This document shows positions 35,751 through 48,489 of a stretch of 64,000 nucleotides of DNA, one piece after another. The position numbers and the translations under genes are program-made. The stretch lies in NCBI RefSeq assembly GCF_019598945.1, contig NZ_CP080598.1:434001-498000 (forward strand), given 5' to 3'. Under the pieces are notes generated by a model that had not been told where the DNA came from, did not search any database, and was given only the letters and a program-made list of their open reading frames with translations. Position 1 is the first letter of the stretch. Each line of letters opens with the position of its first letter. The stretch comes from Sphaerospermopsis torques-reginae ITEP-024. Lineage in GTDB: Bacteria > Cyanobacteriota > Cyanobacteriia > Cyanobacteriales > Nostocaceae.

Positions 35751-36146
35751 TTACTGCTGTTTAAAGATTTCATCCACAGGAATTTTATAACCATTTGCAA
35801 ACCTATTAGTCATATTTGCAGCACCAACAATAGCCATCAATTCCCCAAACATCGTATCAGTCATCCCCTTATTTTTTGCGGCTGCGGTATGTGATGCAAT
35901 ACAATATTCACAGTTATTAGTCACACTCACAGCAATGTAAATTAATTCTCTCATCAGTGGATCAATTTCCCCAGGACCCGCCATAATTTCCTTGAGACTT
36001 TCCCAAGTACGGCGTAAAGTTGGAGGATGATTAGCTAAAGCTTTCCAGAAATTATTGATATATTCAGTTTGCCTTGTAGCGCGTATATCGTCGTAAACTG
36101 CGCGTACTTCTGGGTTAGCATCTTTGTATTCGATTAGGTTAGTCAT
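35751..36146 (-). CDS. Carboxymuconolactone decarboxylase-family protein (AhpD-like)
   Basis: About 131 residues. The core CEYCIASHTAAAKNKG contains the CxxC and His of the AhpD-like fold, giving a peroxidase-type disulfide reductase or thiol-based role. The upstream ANHPPTLRRTWESLKEIM segment is also typical. The ATG at 36146 (or adjacent 36149) is preferred over one at 36173. It is divergently arranged with a quinone-oxidoreductase gene (36272), separated by about 125 bp, so the two probably share a control region and may act together in oxidative or electrophile stress. Confidence 0.8.
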   Translation of the reverse strand: MTNLIEYKDANPEVRAVYDDIRATRQTEYINNFWKALANHPPTLRRTWESLKEIMAGPGEIDPLMRELIYIAVSVTNNCEYCIASHTAAAKNKGMTDTMFGELMAIVGAANMTNRFANGYKIPVDEIFKQQ

Positions 36147-36271
36147 CATAATTTTTGTGATCAGTTTTGTCAATATTCAGACAATAAAGATAATAAATTG
36201 ATGCTGATAAAGTAATTGTAATATAAACCAAAGAAAAACAAGTTTTTAACCCAAACCAGGATATCAAAAAC

Positions 36272-37219
36272 ATGAACAACAAAATTCGTGCTGTCGTCGT
36301 TGATCCCAATATACCAGGACGCTTGGCCTTGGGTGAGGTGAATGCACCCACACCCGCAACAAACGAAGCCATAATTAAAGTTGCCTCAATTTCACTCAAT
36401 CGCGGCGAGATCAGACGCGCTTCTACTGCCCAAGCAGGTTGGCGGCCTGGTTGGGACCTCGCCGGTACTGTAGAAACACCCGCCGCAGACGGTTCAGGAC
36501 CAGCACAAGGAGCGCGGGTAGTGGGTTTTCTCCCGTCTGGTGCTTGGGGTGAAATAGTTGCAGTACCTACCCACTCTCTCGCAGAACTCCCCCGCTTTGT
36601 ATCATTTGCTCAAGCTGCCACATTACCCATAGCAGGTTTAACAGCCTATCATATCATGAAAAAAGGCGGTTTTCTCCTCAATCAACCTGTGTTAATTACG
36701 GGGTCTTCTGGTGGTGTTGGTAACTTTGCTATTCAATTAGCACGGTTAAGCGGTGCAAAGGTTACAGCCCATTTACGTACTTCTAAATATGAACCAATAG
36801 TCAAAGAAGCAGGATCTCATCACATTGTTATTGGTGAAGATATATCACCTGCTCAACAATATGGACCATATCATTTAATAATAGATTCTGTAGGCGGTGA
36901 TGTTCTCGGTAAAGCGTTAGGTTTCTTAGGTATAAATGGTCAAGCAGTAGTATTTGGAACTACTGCCGGAAGAGAAGTAACTTTTAATGCAGGTAATCTC
37001 TATGCTCTTGGTGGTGCGAGTATTTACGGTTTAATAGTCTTCCATGAACTCAAGCAAGAACCAGCTTCTGTAGGGTTAAAATGGTTAGTGGAATTAGTAG
37101 AATCAGGACAATTACGCCCTCATATTGACATAGAAGCCCCTTGGACAGAAATTGCTGATATAGCTCAAAAACTGGTAGATAGACGTTTTCCAGGAAAAGC
37201 AGTTTTACACATTTCCTAA
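36272..37219 (+). CDS. Zinc-independent quinone oxidoreductase (MDR family)
   Basis: The 315-residue protein is a medium-chain dehydrogenase/reductase. The N-terminal catalytic domain carries SISLNRGEIRRAST and RPGWDLAGTVETP. The nucleotide-binding motif GSSGGVGNFAIQLARL lies near residue 148, followed by the usual AKVTAHLRTSKY. The zinc-binding Cys cluster is absent, as in quinone oxidoreductases of the QOR type. NADPH is the likely donor. It is divergent from the carboxymuconolactone decarboxylase-family gene. The physiological substrate is unknown. Confidence 0.85.
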   Translation: MNNKIRAVVVDPNIPGRLALGEVNAPTPATNEAIIKVASISLNRGEIRRASTAQAGWRPGWDLAGTVETPAADGSGPAQGARVVGFLPSGAWGEIVAVPTHSLAELPRFVSFAQAATLPIAGLTAYHIMKKGGFLLNQPVLITGSSGGVGNFAIQLARLSGAKVTAHLRTSKYEPIVKEAGSHHIVIGEDISPAQQYGPYHLIIDSVGGDVLGKALGFLGINGQAVVFGTTAGREVTFNAGNLYALGGASIYGLIVFHELKQEPASVGLKWLVELVESGQLRPHIDIEAPWTEIADIAQKLVDRRFPGKAVLHIS

Positions 37220-37229
37220 CTGATAAAAA

Positions 37230-37304
37230 TACTTAACTCGTTAACTCGTTCCCAGTCTCTGACTGGGAATGCCATCACAGAGGCTTTGCCTCTGCTGCTA
37301 CATT
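37230..37304. repeat. Dispersed hairpin repeat (cgttcccagtctctgactggg)
   Basis: The stem cccagtctctgactggg and the inverted pair gaggctttgcctc between the quinone reductase and nadC ends match the repeat at 4362-4500. It may terminate both converging genes. Confidence 0.6.
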
Positions 37305-37306
37305 GC

Positions 37307-38173
37307 TTAAATCATTTTCATACTTAAATCCAACCACCTTGATTGAGTAATTGGCGCACTACTAGAAATATAATCAACACCTGTTTCTGCTACTGCGCGA
37401 ATAGTTTCTAAACTGACATTTCCCGATGCTTCAATTTTCACTCGGCTATCCTGTTCACGAATTAACTGCACAGCCTCAGTCATCATTGTTAAAGGCATAT
37501 TATCCAACATAATAATATCGGCTTGATACTTTAACGCTTCTTGCACCTGTTCTAAACTTTCTGTTTCCACTTCAATAGTCAGAGGATAAGGTATTTGAGA
37601 ACGAATACTGGTAATGGCTTCTCCAATACCCCCAACCGCCGCAATATGATTATCCTTAATCATCACTGCATCATCTAACCCCATGCGGTGATTAATTGCC
37701 CCCCCGACAGCAGAAGCGTACTTTTCCAAAATTCTCAAACCTGGTGTAGTTTTGCGCGTATCCACAAACATTGCAGGTAAATCTGCTATTTTCTCCACAT
37801 ATATATTAGTTAACGTTGCAATTCCACTTAACCGCATCGCCAAATTTAACGCCACCCGTTCACCCATCAACAGCGCATCTAATGAACCCTGAATTTCCGC
37901 TACCACATCTCCCGCTTCACACCTTGCACCCTCAGACTTGACAGCTACAAACCTGACTTGATGATTTAATAACTGAAACACCCTGGCTGCGATCGGTAAA
38001 CCTGCAATGATTCCTGGGGCTTTTGCTACCCACCTCGCTTGTCTGATAGTTGAATTTTGGGATAAAAGAGATTGAGTTGTGCGATCGCCCCTCCCAATAT
38101 CCTCCATTAACCAACTTTGCAACAATTGATCCAGCACCAAAAATGGTGGTAATACAGCCACAGAACTCTTCAT
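37307..38173 (-). CDS. nadC: Nicotinate-nucleotide pyrophosphorylase (quinolinate phosphoribosyltransferase)
   Basis: NadC converts quinolinate and PRPP to nicotinate mononucleotide in NAD synthesis. The family segments DIGRGDRTTQSLL, GIIAGLPIAARVF, DTRKTTPGLRILEKYA, GGAINHRMGLDDAVMIKDNH and EVETESLEQVQEA are visible, with the KTTPG and HRMGL residues lining the active site. The ATG at 38173 is chosen since AAGGTGAG lies nine bases upstream; an ATG at 38185 lacks this. The operon context is absent. The gene looks intact. Confidence 0.93.
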   Translation of the reverse strand: MKSSVAVLPPFLVLDQLLQSWLMEDIGRGDRTTQSLLSQNSTIRQARWVAKAPGIIAGLPIAARVFQLLNHQVRFVAVKSEGARCEAGDVVAEIQGSLDALLMGERVALNLAMRLSGIATLTNIYVEKIADLPAMFVDTRKTTPGLRILEKYASAVGGAINHRMGLDDAVMIKDNHIAAVGGIGEAITSIRSQIPYPLTIEVETESLEQVQEALKYQADIIMLDNMPLTMMTEAVQLIREQDSRVKIEASGNVSLETIRAVAETGVDYISSSAPITQSRWLDLSMKMI

Positions 38174-38341
38174 TTGAATTCTCACCTTTGGAATTTAGTC
38201 AAGTATTATGTCTACTCAACCCTATCAACAATTGTTTCATCTCCTGCGATCGCTCACAGAAATTCCAGAGTCATAAATAAACAAACTCAGCATAATTCCC
38301 CATCTACTGTAGTAGTAAAGCAGGTGTAGTAGTAAAGCAGG

Positions 38342-38533
38342 TTTGCATATCGCAGCAAAAGCCCTACGCTGGCAGCTAGAACGTACTCCCATCAAACAGA
38401 TACTTTAGTAGAGGAATTTTGGCGGAACTTTAGCCGTGATGATTACGAAATGCTGATTGGCAAATCCAAACTACTTTATCTACGGCAAAGGTTTTTGCAC
38501 CAAGTCGCTGAAAAAATCATGCGTCCAGGCTGA
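38342..38533 (+). pseudogene. C-terminal remnant of an unidentified gene
   Basis: A frame without start codon reads TYSHQTDTLVEEFWRNFSRD and YEMLIGKSKLLYLRQRF, ending at a TGA at 38531. The composition is protein-like and free of repeats, but upstream in-frame stops and a short tandem duplication (gtagtagtaaagcaggt, about 38310-38341) precede it. The family was not recognised. The remaining spacer 38174-38642 shows nothing else. Confidence 0.4.
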
Positions 38534-38642
38534 TAGTCCATCTGGATTCATGGACATCTACTAATTTCATTGCCCCAACCCTTACAGCACAAGGAGTTGA
38601 ACTGATTAGAAAAAAAATTCCAAAAAAAGTTTGAAAAAGTAG

Positions 38643-38671
38643 TTGACATTCCAAGATAGGTTCGCTATATT
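38643..38671 (+). promoter_or_regulatory. Ribosomal RNA operon promoter
   Basis: A consensus -35 TTGACA (38643-38648) and a TATATT -10 (38666-38671) are separated by exactly 17 bp. Transcription would begin near 38678, leaving about 165 nt of leader before 16S rRNA. The leader has a gagagagccgcgagagagcgg hairpin-like stretch. Confidence 0.75.
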
Positions 38672-38841
38672 GAATAAGTGCCTGAGAGAGAGCCGCGAGA
38701 GAGCGGGACTCGGAAGGACACCGAACCTTGAAAATATTATAGTTTGAAAGACAGTATACAACAAGTCCTGCGTCAAGTAAAGAAAATGATACCGGACTGA
38801 GGTATTAAAAGACAGTCAAAGAAGAGCTAAACAAACTTAAC

Positions 38842-40328
<1,487 letters not shown>

Positions 40329-40451
40329 TTAGGGAGACCTACCCATTTAGATATCGAACACAATCAGTAATTAGATACTAAACTGGTCTACTCTAGGTCG
40401 GTCGCAGACTTGAAGAGTGTCGTCTTTCAAACTATGATTGGGTTCATTTAA

Positions 40452-40525
<74 letters not shown>

Positions 40526-40530
40526 CCTGA

Positions 40531-40605
40531 AAGAATTTTAGATTTTAGATTTTAGATTTTAGATTAAAAAAACAATCCAAAATCCGAAATCCAAAATCCA
40601 AAATT
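40531..40605. repeat. Inverted-arm heptamer repeat inside the rRNA spacer
   Basis: Runs of attttag and of atccaaa with a short aaaaaaacaa between, lying between the two tRNA genes. It is the same family as at 8559-8640 and 54410-54492. It is therefore transcribed with the rRNA precursor. Confidence 0.75.
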
Positions 40606-40611
40606 GTGGAT

Positions 40612-40684
40612 GGGGGTTTAGCTCAGTTGGTAGAGCGCCTGCTTTGCAAGCAGGATGTCAGCGGTTCGAGTCCGCTAACCTCCA
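40612..40684 (+). tRNA. tRNA-Ala (anticodon TGC)
   Basis: The 73-nt cloverleaf has acceptor GGGGGTT pairing with AACCTCC, anticodon stem CCTGC/GCAGG with loop TTTGCAA, and TTCGAGT in the T-arm. Confidence 0.96.
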
Positions 40685-40840
40685 CATTGGAAAAATTCAG
40701 CACCTGAAACTATGAGAATAGTGCAGAATGCTGGATGAAAGTCCAGTCAGAACCTTGAAAACTGCATAGTAACGCGAGGCAGTCAGTAATCTAGTGCGAA
40801 AGCAGCAGATAAACTGAAATGAAAGAAACCAATGTCAAGT

Positions 40841-43665
<2,825 letters not shown>

Positions 43666-43778
43666 CAAACATCATTGGCATAATTCGCGTTACTTGCAGT
43701 CTTCAGGGTTTTGAACGATTATTGATAATTCTTTAATTTTCAATTATCAATTGTCAATTATCAATTCCCAACGGGTTT

Positions 43779-43897
43779 TCCTGGTGTCTATGGCGCGGTG
43801 GAACCACACTGATCCCTTCCCGAACTCAGAGGTGAAACGCTGTTGCGGCGACGATAGTTGAGGGGTTGCCCTCTGTCACAATAGCTCGATGCCAGGG
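43779..43897 (+). rRNA. rrf: 5S ribosomal RNA
   Basis: It starts TCCTGGTGTCTATGGCGCGG and ends GATGCCAGGG; the terminal stem CCTGG/CCAGG and the accacactgatcccttcccg segment are as expected for 5S. The 23S-5S spacer contains attgtcaattatc heptamers. Confidence 0.92.
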
Positions 43898-43913
43898 CTA
43901 ATATTATATCATA

Positions 43914-43948
43914 AAACCTCTCTTTTGATAAAGCAAAGAGGGGTTTTT
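43914..43948 (+). terminator. Intrinsic terminator of the rRNA operon
   Basis: The arms aacctctcttt and aaagaggggttt pair around gataaagc, followed by a T run. The position 17 bp after 5S is appropriate. Confidence 0.75.
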
Positions 43949-44119
43949 GATATTTTGTACTTGACCTTCAGAAAGAAGTAAACTAGACAAGGGATAATTA
44001 GTTTAAAAATGGTGCAATTAGTGGCAATAATTATTAGATACTGCCACTAGAGATGATTATTAATAGTATGAAATTCGTTATTGCATTTGCTTGTCCAGGA
44101 AGTTTTAAGAACTAGGAAA

Positions 44120-44338
44120 TTAAGGATCTTCTGGAAATACCCATTTTGGTGGTTCCATCATTTTTTTGCGGAGTCTTTCTTCTGCCATTTCTAGCATTTT
44201 ATCTAAAGAAGTCTCTTCAATAAATTTGGAAGTTGCTTCTCTAAACTCAATATTGGGACATTTATCGCCTAAAATGCAACCGTTCACGCAAGCTTCAGCA
44301 CAGTTAATTGTTTGCTCCACAGTAAATTCCTCTCTCAA
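44120..44338 (-). CDS. Small Cys-rich conserved protein, 72 aa
   Basis: The N-terminal part contains four cysteines as CAEACVNGCILGDKCP, which could bind zinc or an Fe-S cluster. The C-terminal two thirds are charged helix (SLDKMLEMAEERLRKKM) ending in PPKWVFPEDP. Conserved small proteins of this type occur in cyanobacteria but have no known role. A GAGAGG-type ribosome site precedes the ATG. It is divergent from mnmE, separated by about 95 bp. Confidence 0.65.
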   Translation of the reverse strand: MREEFTVEQTINCAEACVNGCILGDKCPNIEFREATSKFIEETSLDKMLEMAEERLRKKMMEPPKWVFPEDP

Positions 44339-44433
44339 GTACGGCGTTATTAACCTTTAGATAAATATTACTATTAAGTTTGTATGGTTGAAGTTATTCT
44401 TCCTATGACCTGTCACTTGTTATCTAAATTCCT

Positions 44434-45828
44434 ATGTCTGAATTATTAACTCATACTGGAACGATCGCTGCTATTGCTACTGCTGTTGTCCCCCAACAAG
44501 GTAGTGTAGGTATTGTGCGGGTTTCTGGTGATCAAGCATTGGCGATCGCCCAAACTCTATTTTATGCACCAGGAAAGCAGGTGTGGGAAAGTCACCGCAT
44601 CCTTTATGGTTTTATCCGTCAACCCCAAACAAAGCAAATTATTGATGAAGCTTTATTATTGATCATGAAAGCTCCCCGTTCTTTTACCCGTGAAGATGTG
44701 GTAGAGTTCCATTGTCACGGGGGAATTATGGCCGTGCAACAAGTATTGCAACTATGTTTAGAAAATGGTGCAAGGTTAGCGCAACCAGGAGAATTTACAT
44801 TAAGAGCGTTTTTAAATGGTAGATTAGATTTAACCCAAGCGGAAAGTATTGCAGATTTAGTTGGTGCAAAATCTCCCCAAGCTGTACAAACAGCTTTAGC
44901 AGGGTTACGGGGAAAATTAGCGCAACCGATTAGAAATTTACGCGATCAATGTTTAGATATTTTAGCAGAAATTGAAGCCAGAATTGATTTTGAAGAAGAT
45001 TTACCTCCTTTAGATGAACAAAGAATTATTCATGAAATTGATCAAATTAGTTTGGCAATTAATCAATTATTAGCGACAAAAGATAAAGGTGAATTATTAA
45101 GAACTGGGTTAAAAGTTGCTATTGTTGGTCGTCCGAATGTGGGAAAATCAAGTTTATTAAATGCTTGGAGTCAGAGCGATCGCGCTATTGTTACGGACTT
45201 ACCTGGAACAACCCGTGATGTGGTAGAATCTCAGTTAGTTGTGGGGGGAATACCTGTACAGGTTTTGGATACTGCGGGTATTAGAGAAACAGCAGATCAG
45301 GTAGAGAAAATAGGGGTAGAGCGATCGCGTCAAGCTGCTAATAATGCTGATTTAGTGTTATTTACTATTGATGGTTCTGTGGGTTGGACAGATGCAGATC
45401 AGGAAATTTATGAACAAGTAAAACATCGTCCTTTGATATTAGTAATTAATAAAATTGATTTAATTTCAGAAACAGAAAAAGAAACTCTGAAATCTAGAAT
45501 CCAAAATCCAAAATCTAAAATTGAAACTGCTGCTGCAAAAAATCAGGGTATTGATGATTTGGAAGCTGCGATTTTGGAAAGTGTGGAAGTTGGAAATGTG
45601 GAAGCTGCTAATATGGATTTAGCTATTAATCAAAGACAAGCAGCAGCTTTAACAAAAGCGAAGATTGATTTAGTACAGGTGCAAGAAACTATTAAAAATC
45701 AATTACCGTTAGATTTTTGGACTATTGATTTACGAGGTGCGATTTATGCGTTGGGAGAAATAACGGGTGAGGAGGTGACGGAATCGGTTTTAGATCGGAT
45801 TTTTAGTAGATTTTGTATTGGTAAGTAA
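44434..45828 (+). CDS. mnmE: tRNA modification GTPase MnmE, with repeat-derived peptide
   Basis: MnmE with MnmG makes the 5-carboxymethylaminomethyl group at wobble U34 of tRNAs. The 464-residue protein has the N-terminal TrmE domain ([19 protein letters not shown]), the G1 motif GRPNVGKSS at about residue 232, [16 protein letters not shown] and the C-terminal CIGK. In the G domain at residues about 351-363 the peptide [12 protein letters not shown] is encoded by atccaaa-type heptamers (45487-45521), the same repeat as in gcvP. It falls after [12 protein letters not shown] in a loop, so the GTPase probably still works. Confidence 0.93.
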   Translation: MSELLTHTGTIAAIATAVVPQQGSVGIVRVSGDQALAIAQTLFYAPGKQVWESHRILYGFIRQPQTKQIIDEALLLIMKAPRSFTREDVVEFHCHGGIMAVQQVLQLCLENGARLAQPGEFTLRAFLNGRLDLTQAESIADLVGAKSPQAVQTALAGLRGKLAQPIRNLRDQCLDILAEIEARIDFEEDLPPLDEQRIIHEIDQISLAINQLLATKDKGELLRTGLKVAIVGRPNVGKSSLLNAWSQSDRAIVTDLPGTTRDVVESQLVVGGIPVQVLDTAGIRETADQVEKIGVERSRQAANNADLVLFTIDGSVGWTDADQEIYEQVKHRPLILVINKIDLISETEKETLKSRIQNPKSKIETAAAKNQGIDDLEAAILESVEVGNVEAANMDLAINQRQAAALTKAKIDLVQVQETIKNQLPLDFWTIDLRGAIYALGEITGEEVTESVLDRIFSRFCIGK

Positions 45829-45837
45829 GTTTTGTAT

Positions 45838-45880
45838 TTGTCAGAATCAGGATGTCCAGGATTTTAGGATTTACAGGATA
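45838..45880 (+). repeat. Plus copy of the atcaggatgtccagg repeat
   Basis: tttgtcagaatcaggatgtc followed by caggattttaggatttacagg lies between mnmE and the HEPN gene. It belongs to the family around the GxxExxY gene (29178-30980). Confidence 0.8.
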
Positions 45881-45948
45881 AACTCACTAGATTTAATCAA
45901 AGTGCGTAACCTATCTTGCATTTCCGATGTGGATTTAATTTTTGATAT

Positions 45949-46317
45949 TTATAAATAGTCTACTAATTCTAAAAACTCTTCCGATCTTTCAATTAGTAAT
46001 TTTGCATCTTCAGGACTTAAACGTTCAGAACGATCATAATCTCCCTTTAACCGGATTTGTTCTGCATCAATTAGATAACGATGAAATTTAGGATCTATTT
46101 TACCAGTTCGCGCAAAAAGTTCCCCAAATTTACTAATTACAGCAGAGTGTTTACTAAAACTGAGATTTTCACCTACTAGAAATGCTTCAGCTATATAAAA
46201 CATAGCATAATAAGCACGGGAAGCAGCAAAATCAGCGAGATTTTCACTTGCTAAAATTTTAGCTGCACGTAGACTATCTTGGGCTTTTTGCACTAGAAAT
46301 TCTTGTTCTTTGTTCAT
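45949..46317 (-). CDS. HEPN-domain protein (toxin-type partner of MNT)
   Basis: The 122-residue helical protein starts FLVQKAQDSLRAAKILASEN and carries the SRAYYAMFYIAEAFL core of HEPN proteins. Canonical RNase HEPN toxins have an Arg-x4-6-His motif; here the R-A-Y-Y-A-M-F-Y stretch lacks the His, so catalysis is uncertain. The gene overlaps the 3' end of the MNT gene by 44 bp, so translation is coupled. Such pairs often act as toxin and antitoxin, with the nucleotidyltransferase inactivating the HEPN toxin by AMP transfer. Confidence 0.8.
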   Translation of the reverse strand: MNKEQEFLVQKAQDSLRAAKILASENLADFAASRAYYAMFYIAEAFLVGENLSFSKHSAVISKFGELFARTGKIDPKFHRYLIDAEQIRLKGDYDRSERLSPEDAKLLIERSEEFLELVDYL

Positions 46318-46639
46318 AAAAATAAATACCTTCTTTTTTAATATTTTGTATTAGTATTGTTTGTTCTTTCTCAAAACGACTGAGGGAGTAAAACAGGTTA
46401 GAAATTACTACACTATATTTTAAACAAAGGGGACTAAGAAAAAAGCCGATTTTTTCAATTTCTTTGGTTGCTTGCACTAAATCTTTAAGTATAATTAAAA
46501 CATCAAAATCTGATTCAGAAGTAGCATCACCACGCGCTTGAGAACCAAAAAGAATGACTGCAATTAACTGATCTCCATAAGTTTCGATCAAGTTATTGCA
46601 TAATTCTTGCATAATTTCTTTTAGTTTTGGATGTCTCAT
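46274..46639 (-). CDS. MNT-type minimal nucleotidyltransferase
   Basis: The 121-residue protein has the nucleotidyltransferase motif GSQARGDATSESDFDVLIIL near residue 32, with the Gly-Ser and paired Asp that bind metal and NTP. The C-terminal part (SRFEKEQTILIQNIKKEG) is helical. It overlaps the HEPN gene by 44 bp. Both genes are flanked by the plus repeat at 45838 and the plus repeat at 46677. The MNT is the likely antitoxin of the pair. A third acidic residue of the active site is not obvious. Confidence 0.85.
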   Translation of the reverse strand: MRHPKLKEIMQELCNNLIETYGDQLIAVILFGSQARGDATSESDFDVLIILKDLVQATKEIEKIGFFLSPLCLKYSVVISNLFYSLSRFEKEQTILIQNIKKEGIYFYEQRTRISSAKSPR

Positions 46640-46676
46640 TGTTTGCTAATATTTATAGTTGGAGATGTATCATTTT

Positions 46677-46850
46677 TGTCTGAATCAGGATATCCAGGAT
46701 TAGAGGATTTACAGGATGTTTTTGAATAATTGTTTTTTGGATGTTGAGGATTTTTCAGGATGTTTTTGAATGATTGTCTTTAAATGATTATAAACCATCT
46801 ATAAATTAGCATCCAGTACATCCTTTAATCCTGGTTATACTGATTCTGAC
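46677..46850. repeat. Inverted pair of the atcctg repeat beside the MNT gene
   Basis: A plus copy (46677-46720) with a degenerate second copy at about 46745-46765, and a minus copy at 46810-46850 reading catccagtacatcctttaat then cctggttatactgattctgac. The two orientations form a potential hairpin of about 170 bp. Confidence 0.75.
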
Positions 46851-46878
46851 CTTAATAATTTTCTGTAACCTTTAAATG

Positions 46879-48198
46879 TTAGAGTTTACAAGTCTTGACG
46901 CGAGATAAGACCCCCACAATCCACCCAAACACCCCCCAACCCCACCTCCACCCAACCCCAGGGAGGTGGCCAGGGAGGTGGCCTTCTGGTGCTTTTATAT
47001 TAAAAGTAATATCGTTGTAGCACAACCACCTTCCTCCTTTTCTCCATCCTACCGTGTCCCCGAACTTCTCCCAGATTTTCTCATAATAACTTCTCGTTCC
47101 TCCTAAACCTTGATAAATTCGTTTCTGCACAGAAAATCCAAATTTACCATCACTGTATTTTAACCACAACTGGTCAATGGTGCGGAGGTCTGCACAAGGA
47201 AAATTATCAATATCTTCTACTCTTAACCAAGCTTCAGCTTTGCGTTTCGCAACTGCTAACATTACCCTTCTCGTTTCCTCATCTGCTTCTTTCCAATTGA
47301 GTGATTTTAGGTACTTTTCTAAGTTACTATAATCCATCCCATAGGATGATTTTAATGGTCGCTCATTTACGTTGACATCATCACTTAAACCAGGAAATAA
47401 CCCCACCCATTCCTTCATACTTTGCGGACGGTTTTTAGGTTCTAATTCTAAACCCTTAACAATCGCTTGATTTAACTTATCACTAATCCTTGAATTTATC
47501 CTTTTTGGTTCTATTAAATCATTATTTAACATCTTCCTTGTTAAACAAGGTGTGGGAGTATCTCCAGTCACCAAATAAAACAAAGAAGCAGCTAAAGTAT
47601 AAACATCTATACTTGCTGATTTTTCCGTTTCTAACATTTGTTCCCAAGGTGCAAAAGCCATATTAGCAGCTTGGTTAATACTTTGACTATTCACATTTCC
47701 TGCTAAACCAAAATCTATTAAAACTACAGTATTGCTATTTTCTCTTAATATCATATTACCAGGATGTGCGTCCCGGTGAATAATGCCATTTTCATGACAA
47801 AGAGATAAAGCATCAGCAATTTGTTTAATATAATTAATAGCAGTTGATTCTGATAAAATACCCTTATCTTGTACTAAATGATATAAATTTTCACCCTTCA
47901 CAAAATCCATCACCAAACAAGGTAAATTATCCTCTTCAAAAAAATCTATAATTCTGACAATATTAGGATGATGAAATTGTGTAATATCGGCTAATCTTCT
48001 TCCTTCCTTGCGAAAACCTTCCACAAATTTAGGATAATTAGCATCTCTACACAACCGACTATTAGGAGTTTTAATAACAACGGGAAAATTCAAATCTTGA
48101 TGTTTAGCTTTATAAGTAACACCAAAACCCCCAACACCAATTTCTGTTTCTATGATGTATTGGGGACGTTGTTTTAATGCTTTTCCTGGTTGTAGCAT
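46879..48198 (-). CDS. Serine/threonine protein kinase with C-terminal GUN4 domain
   Basis: The kinase domain fills residues about 15-280: GVGGFGVTYKAK (nucleotide loop), VVIKTP (Lys), HRDAHPGN (catalytic loop, with Ala-His where many kinases have a Lys nearby), DFGLAG and APWEQ. The GUN4 domain occupies about residues 305-415, including LKSLNWKEADEETRRVM and FPCADLRTIDQLWLKYSDGKFGFS. GUN4 binds protoporphyrins and stimulates Mg-chelatase, so the kinase may sense tetrapyrroles. The C-terminal tail GWRWGWGVFGWIVGVLSRV is Trp-rich. The HRDAHPGN form might still be active; this needs testing. Confidence 0.87.
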   Translation of the reverse strand: MLQPGKALKQRPQYIIETEIGVGGFGVTYKAKHQDLNFPVVIKTPNSRLCRDANYPKFVEGFRKEGRRLADITQFHHPNIVRIIDFFEEDNLPCLVMDFVKGENLYHLVQDKGILSESTAINYIKQIADALSLCHENGIIHRDAHPGNMILRENSNTVVLIDFGLAGNVNSQSINQAANMAFAPWEQMLETEKSASIDVYTLAASLFYLVTGDTPTPCLTRKMLNNDLIEPKRINSRISDKLNQAIVKGLELEPKNRPQSMKEWVGLFPGLSDDVNVNERPLKSSYGMDYSNLEKYLKSLNWKEADEETRRVMLAVAKRKAEAWLRVEDIDNFPCADLRTIDQLWLKYSDGKFGFSVQKRIYQGLGGTRSYYEKIWEKFGDTVGWRKGGRWLCYNDITFNIKAPEGHLPGHLPGVGWRWGWGVFGWIVGVLSRVKTCKL

Positions 48199-48270
48199 AA
48201 ATAGGGTGATGATTGATTATGTCCGTGATCATAACACACTCCATAAGTATTAACACGATCAACAATCAAA

Positions 48271-48398
48271 AACATCCTGTAAATCCTCAAATCCTGGACA
48301 TCCTGATTCAGACAAAATAAAGACATAAAATCAAACCATCAATTTATCAATAACATCCTGTAAATCCTCAAATCCTGGACATTCTGATTCTGACAATT
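48271..48398 (-). repeat. Two minus copies of the atcctg repeat
   Basis: Copies at 48271-48315 and 48352-48398, spaced 81 bp, upstream of both the kinase (minus) and purT (plus). Family as at 29450. Confidence 0.8.
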
Positions 48399-48489
48399 TA
48401 AAAAAATCAAATCCCCTCTCAAAAATTGTGTATCTAAATAGTTTATTATTTTAAAATATCAAAACATTAAAACCCGACCAAAGTAAACC

